A DNA stretch of 5,544 bases from assembly GCA_002418685.1 (NCBI GenBank), contig DIEP01000079.1:1-5544 (forward strand). Direction: 5' to 3'. Both the position numbers and the translations under genes were made by a program. This document shows, in pieces, positions 1 to 5,540 of this stretch. Below the pieces are notes generated by a model, which worked only from the letters and a program-made list of their open reading frames with translations, was not told where the DNA came from and did no database searches. This DNA is from Ignavibacteria bacterium UBA5771. Lineage in GTDB: Bacteria > Bacteroidota > Ignavibacteria > Kapaibacteriales > UBA2268. How positions within the stretch are numbered: position 1 is the stretch's first letter; each line of letters opens with the position of its first letter.

Positions 1-70
1 TATTGGGATGTATAATTCATTGTGTTCATATTAATCTCGTAATCGATAGATTTAGAACTTGCATCTATAT

Positions 71-104
71 AAAAAAAATCCCCTTCCGAATTTCAGAAGA
101 GGAT
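71..104 (-). terminator. Rho-independent terminator of the T9SS repeat-protein gene
   Basis: Read on the minus strand, bases 104 to 96 pair with 86 to 78 as a 9-bp stem (ATCCTCTTC with GAAGGGGAT). One position is a G-U wobble, and a further G-U pair can close the loop. The stem is followed directly by eight T residues (plus-strand A at 71-78). It lies about 45 bases beyond the stop codon of the minus-strand gene that ends at 150. On the plus strand the wobble becomes a C-A mismatch and no T run follows closely, so it should act mainly on leftward transcripts. Confidence 0.85.
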
Positions 105-149
105 AAATATTTTTGTATAAACAAAATTTAAGGTTAATAATATATACGA

Positions 150-2834
150 TTATCTTTTAATTATCTTGCCGACTTCTTCCTTGCCATTTGCAATGATTTT
201 ATAAATATACATTCCTGCGGGAAGCGCAGCAGCATTAACCGCGAACACGTTTTCGCCTTCACTCATTATTCCTAAATTAAGATCCATAATTAATTTGCCT
301 TGCAAATCTATGAATTGGAATTGGACGGGCGAAGAATTATCGAGATAAATCCGCACATTTACTTTATCATTAATAGGCGATGGCGAAACTGATGTATGGA
401 AGTAATTCGTGAGTGGAACAGAAGACAAATCTTCGGTACTAAATACCCAAATATTTGACCATTCTGTTACACCACCATCATTCCAACCTCGGACTCTCCA
501 ATAGAACTTTGTATTTTGAGCAAGATTATATACTAATTTGGAAGTAATCCAGACTTTATCATTGTCTTCAACGATATTATTAAAAGCAGGATCAGTTGCG
601 ATTTGCAAATGATAGCCGCTAACATTAGGAATCGAATCCCATGATAAAAGGAGGGTCGCTTTTTGGTTAATAGCACCGGAATCAGGGGCAATTAGTTGAA
701 CTTTACCAACAGGAGGAAGCGGAATAGTCAGGAAAGAAAATACCGAACTATATCCCGACGAACCCTGTAGATTTAAAGCTTCCACTCTCCAATAATACAA
801 TCTGCCGTTGTCAAGTCCTGCGAGAGAATAAGTTAAATTAGTAAGGTTAGTAGAATCCACTAGAATATTATTGAAATTCTCATCTGTTGCGAATTGCAAA
901 TGATAAGTCAAAGCGCGATTTGCAGCAGCCCACTTCAATTCAACATTTGTTGGAATTTTTTTGGAAGCATTAGTTGGATAAATAAGAGCGGGGACACTGG
1001 GTCTTATGTATCCAGTTGTGAAATGATGAGTAGAAGTCCAATTGCTTTCGCCTTCGAGATTTTTAGCACGAACACGCCAGTAATAATCTGTTGTGTCAGA
1101 TAAATTGTCATAAATTACGTATAGAGCAGTAATATTACGCTCAAACCTAAACATTTTGGTAAAGTTAGTATCGAGAGCAATATCGAGATCGTATTTTAAA
1201 GCTCCCATAGGTGCTTTCCAACTCAATTTAACAAGTAATGGTTCTACGAAGGTAGAGTCATTGGGTGGAACTAATCCATAAGGCGCATCGATTTGTGTTT
1301 TAAACTGGTAAATAGGGCTCCAAACGCTTTCGCAATCGAGATTATAAGCTTTAATTCTCCAATAATATGTCTCAAAGAAGTCAGCTACAGCGAAATTCAC
1401 CGTAGTATCAGTAACCAAAGTATCAAGCAAGAGATTCTGCATATTTGATGTGTCTGAAACTTGCAATGTGTAAATTGTTCCCTCGATTCCTTTTGTCCAG
1501 ATGAAATTGACATTCAAGGGGACAGATTTCGAATCAGGAACGGGAGAGATAGCTATAGGGGCAATGACCGCAGATTCGAAAGAGAATGGAGTGGACCATA
1601 GACCATTGTTTGACGAATTATCTACGCGAACTCTCCAATAATACTTTGTCAAGCTTGAAGGCAAGCTAACAATCTGCTCTGCTTGAGGAATTGAATCAAT
1701 ATCGATAACAATTGTTGAATCGGCAAAATCTTTTGAAGTAGCTACCTGTAAGCGATAATAAATAGCATTAAAAACGGTATCCCAACTAAGTCTCACATCA
1801 ATTGGGACACATCTTGAACCGTTTTGTGGGAGTAAAAGTGCCATTGCTTCATACGGAGTTTTGAGCGACCAAGCATCTGAGAATAAAGTTTGGCAAGTAT
1901 CATCTCCATTTATTGGTGGTACTTTGGCGGCGACTTTCCAATAATAAACAGCATTATTTATAAGTCCGAAATTAGCCAATAAAGTAGTATCAGTTGTGAA
2001 ATACTCTGTATAAGTTTCAAAAGTAGGAGAGTCAGAAGTCCAGACAATATAATAGAAAGCATCATTAATTTGGTTCCAGACTAAATTAGTATGAAAAGGA
2101 ATGCTATCATTAAATACAGGAACGCCCTTTGAATTATTAGCAGGATAGGATAATGCAGGTCCAGCAGGAACCGTGCAGAAAGTATATTTTTGGTCTTCTA
2201 CTGAATCCGACCAGCATCCATTTGCAAATTGAAATGCCGTCCAGTAATAGGTCCCGGGGTTCTTTAAGTTAATATGTGCTGTGATTACAGAATTATTGAT
2301 AACCGGATGAGAAATGATTGTGTCAAGTGTGATTGTGGAAAAATCTCTGTTTGTAGAAATTAGAATTCTCAATGAGTCGACTGTATCAATATAAGTCTCC
2401 ACTTGGAAATCTGTTGAGATGGGGATGCAGCACTGATCAAGTGGTGATTTTGGAACTGCATAATCAGTTCTTGTCGTAAATGCTCGAGCAGATGAGCTGT
2501 CAGTTCCACCTCCCACTTTTACTGCTCGGACTCTCCAATAATATTTTGTGGAAGGCATCAAAGTGACACTGAAAGTGCCAAGTGCATAAATATTGTCACT
2601 AACAATATCTGCAGAAATCCAAGTACTATCGGGATTAAAAGTATCAGAGCGTGAGAGAACGATATTATAATGATCTACATTAAGCACACTATCCCAATCA
2701 AAGTAAGCGTTCATATTAACGCATATTTGATTATTTGCAGGTTCTATAAGTGTGATTGCAGAATAGCTTTGATTTGTAAAAAAAGCCATGAAAAGTATGA
2801 GAAATGCAATCTTTCCCAAATTAAATCTGTGCAT
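150..2834 (-). CDS. Secreted fibronectin III-like repeat protein with T9SS type A sorting domain
   Basis: Predicted exported protein of 894 residues. Residues 1-25 form a signal peptide (basic start, hydrophobic core, SYS-A cleavage context). Eight Fn3-like units follow, roughly at residues 26-121, 124-221, 223-326, 328-420, 424-513, 515-607, 611-703 and 710-800. Each has a proline/asparagine-rich entry, a W-centred strand, and a late YYWRVRA-like strand followed by W...F.T. Residues about 813-894 match the Por/T9SS type A C-terminal domain: SPSP-INDKVNV, LQGKLI, LPAGMYIYKI and a basic KIIKR end. The family route is Sec export, then passage through the T9SS pore with removal of the sorting domain, giving a surface-bound or released protein. 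No catalytic domain is visible, so an adhesive, scaffold or matrix role is inferred. All eight cysteines lie in residues 38-501, so disulfides are possible there. The start at 2834 is chosen over the in-frame extension to 2939 because a good ribosome binding site and the signal peptide follow it. The exact ligand is unknown. Confidence 0.93.
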   Translation of the reverse strand: MHRFNLGKIAFLILFMAFFTNQSYSAITLIEPANNQICVNMNAYFDWDSVLNVDHYNIVLSRSDTFNPDSTWISADIVSDNIYALGTFSVTLMPSTKYYWRVRAVKVGGGTDSSSARAFTTRTDYAVPKSPLDQCCIPISTDFQVETYIDTVDSLRILISTNRDFSTITLDTIISHPVINNSVITAHINLKNPGTYYWTAFQFANGCWSDSVEDQKYTFCTVPAGPALSYPANNSKGVPVFNDSIPFHTNLVWNQINDAFYYIVWTSDSPTFETYTEYFTTDTTLLANFGLINNAVYYWKVAAKVPPINGDDTCQTLFSDAWSLKTPYEAMALLLPQNGSRCVPIDVRLSWDTVFNAIYYRLQVATSKDFADSTIVIDIDSIPQAEQIVSLPSSLTKYYWRVRVDNSSNNGLWSTPFSFESAVIAPIAISPVPDSKSVPLNVNFIWTKGIEGTIYTLQVSDTSNMQNLLLDTLVTDTTVNFAVADFFETYYWRIKAYNLDCESVWSPIYQFKTQIDAPYGLVPPNDSTFVEPLLVKLSWKAPMGALKYDLDIALDTNFTKMFRFERNITALYVIYDNLSDTTDYYWRVRAKNLEGESNWTSTHHFTTGYIRPSVPALIYPTNASKKIPTNVELKWAAANRALTYHLQFATDENFNNILVDSTNLTNLTYSLAGLDNGRLYYWRVEALNLQGSSGYSSVFSFLTIPLPPVGKVQLIAPDSGAINQKATLLLSWDSIPNVSGYHLQIATDPAFNNIVEDNDKVWITSKLVYNLAQNTKFYWRVRGWNDGGVTEWSNIWVFSTEDLSSVPLTNYFHTSVSPSPINDKVNVRIYLDNSSPVQFQFIDLQGKLIMDLNLGIMSEGENVFAVNAAALPAGMYIYKIIANGKEEVGKIIKR
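153..398 (-). other. T9SS type A C-terminal sorting domain (within the repeat protein)
   Basis: This segment encodes residues about 813-894. It has the hallmark order of the family: an early P-x-P motif (SPSPINDK), alternating beta strands (VNVRIYL, VQFQFIDLQGKLI), the LPAGMYIYKI strand, and a short basic end (EEVGKIIKR). In known T9SS substrates this domain is recognised by the outer-membrane translocon and cleaved by a PorU-type sortase. No T9SS machinery gene is present in the window, so those components must be encoded elsewhere. Confidence 0.9.
435..2759 (-). repeat. Eight tandem Fn3-like coding repeats of about 90-105 residues
   Basis: The repeat core is visible in DNA as a recurring plus-strand string close to CTCTCCAATAATA, near 494, 785, 1072, 1354, 1632, 1935, 2241 and 2533. 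It encodes the YYWRVR strand. Spacing is about 280-310 bases, one repeat unit. Units 7 and 8 share the ATD..FNNI motif and a cognate DNA segment (864-905 against 573-614, 33 of 42 bases identical by hand alignment). Units 1-3 are more divergent and carry most of the cysteines. Confidence 0.85.
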
Positions 2835-2839
2835 AATTA

Positions 2840-2844
2840 CCTCT
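2840..2844 (-). promoter_or_regulatory. Shine-Dalgarno site of the T9SS repeat-protein gene
   Basis: The minus strand reads AGAGG, then TAATT, then ATG at 2834-2832, which is near-ideal spacing. It fixes the start at 2834 rather than at the first ATG of the open frame (2939) or the internal ATG between them. The other genes here lack so clear a site. Confidence 0.75.
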
Positions 2845-2898
2845 TTTTTATTTGAATAATAAGTTATTTTCTTTATAAAATCTTGAAATACAATAATC

Positions 2899-2904
2899 AT
2901 TATA
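2899..2904 (-). promoter_or_regulatory. Possible -10-like promoter element upstream of the repeat-protein gene
   Basis: The minus strand reads TATAAT at 2904-2899 in the 119-base gap between the small-protein gene and the repeat-protein gene, about 65 bases before the start codon. A TTTTG string lies upstream, but it is at neither the classical 17-base spacing nor the Bacteroidota -33/-7 spacing. In such A+T-rich DNA a TATAAT match is weak evidence. The gap itself and the strong ribosome binding site make a separate promoter plausible. Confidence 0.25.
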
Positions 2905-2953
2905 TGTAAAGACAATTCAAAAGCGAAAAAGTTACACATTCTTAGTAATTTCT

Positions 2954-3364
2954 CTACATATTTTTTTTCTGTGCATCTTTTAATATTGATAAATCATGTG
3001 CCAAATCGATTATATTTCTCATTGAGCCAAGATCTTTTTGTAAATATACAATATTAAATCTTTGCACATCAGCCATTTCTACAAAATCAGTAATTTTCCG
3101 AAGTTGATTTTGCATTTCATCGATATTATCGCGAAATTCTCTATTAATTTTATCAATAGCAACGGAATCAGGAGACCGAGTAAGTATTTTGCTTAAATTC
3201 CAGATCGATTTGCCCGTGAAAATAATTGATTGAACAAGCTCATCTTGGCTGTATGTTGCTCCAACTTCAAGAATTGCCGCCAAATCAATAGGTTTCCGAA
3301 TACCATTATCGCTAACCATTTGCAAAAAATCAATTACACTTTGAGTGTCTGCCGATATTTTCAT
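2954..3364 (-). CDS. Small helical cytoplasmic protein of unknown function
   Basis: This 136-residue protein is one I do not recognise. It has no signal peptide or membrane segment, so it is probably cytoplasmic. Composition suggests an all-helical fold. Residues 1-60 contain short amphipathic helices (IDFLQMV, PIDLAAILEVG, ELVQSIIFTGKSIWNLSKIL). Residues about 68-96 are charged with heptad-like spacing of I/F/M/L and could form a coiled coil. A last helix covers about 104-131. There are no cysteines and no obvious catalytic motif. It starts 36 bases after the lipoprotein stop codon, on the same strand, so it is probably co-transcribed with the lipoprotein and reductase genes. No Shine-Dalgarno sequence is evident; the ATG at 3364 is the only sensible start, because the nearby upstream ATG is in another frame and soon stops. 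An eight-A run (plus-strand T at 2961-2968) sits five codons before the end. Continuous, in-frame coding in an operon-like setting supports it as real. Confidence 0.75.
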   Translation of the reverse strand: MKISADTQSVIDFLQMVSDNGIRKPIDLAAILEVGATYSQDELVQSIIFTGKSIWNLSKILTRSPDSVAIDKINREFRDNIDEMQNQLRKITDFVEMADVQRFNIVYLQKDLGSMRNIIDLAHDLSILKDAQKKNM

Positions 3365-3400
3365 AAAATCAAGAAAATTCCATCTAATTTATTTTTTTAA

Positions 3401-4036
3401 TTAATATCTAATAGTTGAAAGAACTGAGAAAAATATTGAGTTCATCTCGGATTCAGTAGGTATCGCTAATCCTATTATATTCATAGGAATTAAATTGATC
3501 TCATAAATCTGACCAATTGATGATTTGAAGACAGCATTTATCGAGGGCACAGGTTGTGTTCTGTTCCTGAATTTATACACAACAAATTCAAGATTTCCCG
3601 CTTTAAATGTCGAAAATTTACCGATTTGAATTAGTGAACCCGATGCTTTTCGTTGTCTTTTTTCAAATGTAGCATTTGCAAGCCCAATCAGATGTTGTTG
3701 ATTATAAATCTCATCAAGCATATCATTTGTAGGAAAACTTGATAAGACTAATGAGAGTGTATAATCTTGATTCACAGCAATTGCAATCACATCATTTGGT
3801 GTATTTTCTCCAAGATTTACAAAAAACCAATTCTTTGGAGTGAAGATTATCATATCGCCTTTCTCGGAACGAATTGGCTCTTCGGACATTTCGATTTGCG
3901 GACTTGGAATATATTGGATTTGCATCTCTTCCTTTGTCTCGCCTTTGGGTTTCACAATAACGCAACCCTGAATACCAACAAGGGAAGATACCAAAAATAA
4001 AAAAATTAATATATTCTTTACAAATCTTTTTTGCAT
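3401..4036 (-). CDS. Putative lipoprotein, possibly with a PsbP/Mog1-like domain
   Basis: This is a 211-residue envelope protein. Residues 1-24 are a lipoprotein-type signal: basic MQKR...K, a hydrophobic stretch ILIFLFLVSSLVG, then IQGC with Cys25 as the likely lipidated residue. The lipobox is imperfect (Gln at -2), which is tolerated in some bacteria but lowers certainty. A hydrophilic linker (about 29-58, rich in K, E and P) leads to a globular domain at about 60-211. That domain has alternating strands, a FTPKNWFF entry, a central LVLSSFP strand, an ISxxGQIYEINLIP-like pair and a terminal FFSVLSTIRY. This order resembles the PsbP/Mog1 fold seen in many small bacterial lipoproteins, but the assignment is by pattern only. 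The ATG lies one base after the reductase stop codon (TAG-A-ATG), so translation is probably coupled. A weak purine-rich stretch (AGAAGTGG) precedes it inside the reductase gene. Function is unknown. Confidence 0.8.
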   Translation of the reverse strand: MQKRFVKNILIFLFLVSSLVGIQGCVIVKPKGETKEEMQIQYIPSPQIEMSEEPIRSEKGDMIIFTPKNWFFVNLGENTPNDVIAIAVNQDYTLSLVLSSFPTNDMLDEIYNQQHLIGLANATFEKRQRKASGSLIQIGKFSTFKAGNLEFVVYKFRNRTQPVPSINAVFKSSIGQIYEINLIPMNIIGLAIPTESEMNSIFFSVLSTIRY

Positions 4037-4037
4037 T

Positions 4038-4841
4038 CTACCACTTCTCTATATGTAACGAACCAGGCTCATTCGATTTATGCAATTGATAATTCTTTTC
4101 ATATAATATATTAGAAATAGTTGAGACCATATTTGGATTGCCGCACAAGAAGAATTGAGTTTTATTTGGATCAATTTCTATACCTGCTTCTTTTTCAAGA
4201 AGTCCGCCCAATAAATGCTCTTCGATATAGCCGCGCAAACCTGTCCACGTGTTATCTGCTTTGAGCAAAGTAGGGAAGTAATAGAAATTTTTAAACACAT
4301 TTTGGATAAAAGTCAATTCGCTATAATATCCCAAATCCCACTGATATGCTGCACCGTGCAAAATTGCCATTTTAATATTTTGATGATCTGCAACATGTGA
4401 ACGAAGGAAACTGATATATGGTGCAAGCCCTGTCCCCGTTGCCACCATCACGATATTAGCATCGGGAGGAGTATCGTGCAAAGCAAAAACTCCAATAATT
4501 TTATTGCTGACCCACATTCGACTGCCAAGTGAAAGATTAAATAAACGCGGAGTTAATTGCCCCGATTTCACTTGACTAATATAGAATTCAAAATCATGCA
4601 CATCATTATTTGCTGAAGCGATGGAGTATGGTCTTTTTATTAGAAGGTCATCATCAACTTGCTTCAGCGGTACTGAAGAATTTGGTGACCGTGGTTCTTT
4701 TCCTAACAAACCAATTGAAGTGTATTGACCTGCTTTGAATTCATTTCTTGGCTCATCAGTTCTCACTCTTAAAATCATCAAATCGGGAGTCAATAAAATT
4801 TTCCCTACTACTGTTGCATTATAATTTGTTTCGTCTGTCAT
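4038..4841 (-). CDS. fpr: Ferredoxin/flavodoxin-NADP+ reductase, bacterial Fpr type
   Basis: FAD-dependent reductase of 267 residues that moves electrons between NADPH and ferredoxin or flavodoxin in the cytoplasm. The FAD domain covers about 1-120, with RPYSIAS at 70-76 (the RxYS flavin-binding motif) and the second flavin-contact stretch VKSGQLTPRL at 91-100. The NADP domain covers about 127-267, with ATGTGLAPYISFLR at 134-147 (pyrophosphate loop), LHGAAYQWDLGYYSEL at 161-176 and CGNPNM at 233-238. The end, GSLHIEKW, has the C-terminal aromatic tail typical of the bacterial Fpr subgroup rather than the plant-type Tyr end. Length fits the family (about 250-270). There is no 2Fe-2S domain, so it is not a phthalate-dioxygenase-type reductase. 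It is first in a leftward cluster and diverges from coaD. The start at 4841 follows an A-rich leader with only a weak AAAGAAA site. Roles in the family include supplying reduced ferredoxin for biosynthesis and oxidative-stress responses; which one applies here is not shown. Confidence 0.9.
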   Translation of the reverse strand: MTDETNYNATVVGKILLTPDLMILRVRTDEPRNEFKAGQYTSIGLLGKEPRSPNSSVPLKQVDDDLLIKRPYSIASANNDVHDFEFYISQVKSGQLTPRLFNLSLGSRMWVSNKIIGVFALHDTPPDANIVMVATGTGLAPYISFLRSHVADHQNIKMAILHGAAYQWDLGYYSELTFIQNVFKNFYYFPTLLKADNTWTGLRGYIEEHLLGGLLEKEAGIEIDPNKTQFFLCGNPNMVSTISNILYEKNYQLHKSNEPGSLHIEKW

Positions 4842-4941
4842 TTTCTTTTATAGAAATTGAAAATATTAAATTTGCAAATTAAAAAATTATTTTGAAAGTT
4901 ATTAGTAAATTAGTTTTTTGAGAAAATTAAAATTTAAAATA
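4842..4941. promoter_or_regulatory. Divergent promoter region between the reductase gene and coaD
   Basis: This 100-base, extremely A+T-rich gap must hold the start signals for both directions. On the plus strand TAAATTTG at 4867-4874 matches the Bacteroidota -7 element (TAnnTTTG), which would give a leader of about 60 bases for coaD. No matching TTTG lies at the expected -33 position (4844-4847 reads TCTT). A second TTTG (4891-4894) lies upstream of TAGTTTTTTG, but with short spacing. No good minus-strand match was found. The region is well supported; the individual boxes are weak. Confidence 0.4.
4869..4880. promoter_or_regulatory. Perfect 12-bp palindrome AATTTGCAAATT, candidate operator
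   Basis: The sequence is its own reverse complement and overlaps the possible plus-strand -7 element of coaD. It lies 28 bases upstream of the reductase start and 61 upstream of the coaD start, so a dimeric regulator bound here could act on both genes. In A+T-rich DNA a 12-base palindrome can arise by chance, and no known operator consensus is matched with confidence. Confidence 0.25.
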
Positions 4942-5436
4942 ATGATACAAAATAATCTGAATATTGCCATTTATCCTGGTACTTTTGACCCAATTACAAA
5001 TGGACATATAGACGTAATCGAAAGAGCAAACGAATTGTTTGACAAAATTTATGTTGTTATTGCAGTCAATCCAAATAAGACTACTCTTTTTTCTGAGGAA
5101 GAACGTATAGAAATGGCGAAAGAAAGTTTACAGTATCTTCCAAATGTTTTTGTAGAAAGCTTCCATGGGCTCACAGTAGATTATGCAAAGCAAGTGAATG
5201 CAAATACGATTATTCGGGGAATCCGAGCTGTGACAGATTTTGAATATGAATTCCAAATTGCTTTGATGAACCGCAAAATCCAACCAAATGTGCATACTAT
5301 ATTTTTGCTGCCAAATGAGAAATATACTTATTTGAATTCAAGTATTATTCGCGAAATTGCAAAATACGGACAGGATGTGAGCGATTTTGTTCCAAAAATT
5401 GTATTAAATAAATTAAAAGAAAAATTCGGAAAATAA
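4942..5436 (+). CDS. coaD: Phosphopantetheine adenylyltransferase
   Basis: This enzyme catalyses the fourth step of coenzyme A synthesis in the cytoplasm: 4'-phosphopantetheine plus ATP gives dephospho-CoA plus pyrophosphate. At 164 residues it has the normal family length. The nucleotidyltransferase signature YPGTFDPITNGH is at 11-22, with the catalytic TxGH-type histidine at H22. K46 in NPNKTTLF corresponds to the substrate-binding lysine (E. coli K42). IIRGIRAVTDFEYEFQ is at 90-105, with R92 and R95 in the ATP/substrate region. The ISSSxxRE motif appears as LNSSIIRE at 131-138, with Asn132 where E. coli has Ser. The ATG at 4942 is preferred over an in-frame TTG at 4918, because homologues begin only a few residues before the IAIYPGTFDP strand and the eight extra residues are lysine-rich leader. 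No Shine-Dalgarno sequence is visible; the leader is A+T-rich. It is transcribed divergently from the reductase gene and stands alone within the window. Confidence 0.97.
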   Translation: MIQNNLNIAIYPGTFDPITNGHIDVIERANELFDKIYVVIAVNPNKTTLFSEEERIEMAKESLQYLPNVFVESFHGLTVDYAKQVNANTIIRGIRAVTDFEYEFQIALMNRKIQPNVHTIFLLPNEKYTYLNSSIIREIAKYGQDVSDFVPKIVLNKLKEKFGK

Positions 5437-5464
5437 ATTTGGAAGGGACATATAATTATCCATG

Positions 5465-5477
5465 GCATTGAAAATGC
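5465..5477. repeat. Short hairpin downstream of coaD
   Basis: GCATT at 5465-5469 pairs with AATGC at 5473-5477 across a GAA loop, 29 bases past the coaD stop codon. No T run follows, so it is not a convincing intrinsic terminator. It could stabilise the 3' end of the transcript or be part of the neighbouring intergenic repeat-like sequence. Confidence 0.3.
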
Positions 5478-5482
5478 AATAC

Positions 5483-5513
5483 AATCCTTGCAAGGAATGA
5501 AATGACGAAGCAA
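5483..5513. repeat. Possible REP-like intergenic element with palindrome TCCTTGCAAGGA
   Basis: A perfect 12-bp palindrome (5485-5496) is followed by TGACGAAGCAA at 5503-5513. The minus strand begins TTGCTTCGTCATT, which resembles short dispersed intergenic repeats (…TTGCTTCGTCATTCC…) that I recall from many bacterial genomes. Only one copy is in this window, so repetition cannot be shown here. Confidence 0.35.
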
Positions 5514-5521
5514 AAACTATT

Positions 5522-5540
5522 CCCCCCCTTCATAAGAGGG
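5522..5540. repeat. C-run/G-run hairpin at the window edge
   Basis: Seven C residues (5522-5528) precede TTCATAAGAGGG. CCCCTT at 5525-5530 can pair with AAG-A-GGG at 5534-5540, giving six pairs with one bulged A and a CAT loop. Such C-rich/G-rich intergenic inverted repeats are common as dispersed elements. The window ends four bases later, so the full element and any T run cannot be seen. Confidence 0.3.

Noticed and set aside
1..29. Possible start of a further minus-strand gene (ATG at 29, reading MNTMNYTSQ to the edge)
   Set aside because: Only nine codons are visible, with no clear Shine-Dalgarno sequence. It could be a real next gene after the terminator, but the window cannot show it.
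3..131. Stop-free plus-strand frame at the left edge
   Set aside because: It runs through the terminator hairpin and its A tract, and its translation has no family-like features. A stop-free stretch of about 42 codons is unremarkable here.
894..1103. Plus-strand frame of 69 residues inside the repeat-protein gene
   Set aside because: It is antisense to a strongly supported coding region and has no recognisable motif or start signal. It is a shadow frame, as are the plus-strand frames at 2670-2855, 3767-4000 and 4215-4400.
435..2759. CRISPR-like regular repeats suggested by the recurring CTCTCCAATAATA string
   Set aside because: The spacing is about 280-310 bases, copies are imperfect and all are in the same reading frame encoding the YYWRVR strand. 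This is protein repeat structure, not a CRISPR array.
2835..2939. In-frame N-terminal extension of the repeat protein (35 residues, ATG at 2939)
   Set aside because: The extension precedes a good Shine-Dalgarno sequence and a proper signal peptide that start at 2834. With the extension the signal peptide would be buried at residues 36-60. It overlaps what looks like a leader or promoter region.
2954..3364. Assignment of the small protein to DUF1641 or another helical family
   Set aside because: The resemblance is only general helical composition; no specific conserved motif could be matched.
4918..4941. TTG start adding eight residues to CoaD
   Set aside because: The added residues are lysine-rich leader-like translation with no ribosome binding site. 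The ATG at 4942 gives the family's usual length and spacing to the PGTFDP motif.
5328..5513. Minus-strand frame of 61 residues overlapping the coaD 3' end
   Set aside because: About half is antisense to conserved coaD and the rest runs through hairpin-rich intergenic DNA; it has no ribosome binding site or family resemblance.
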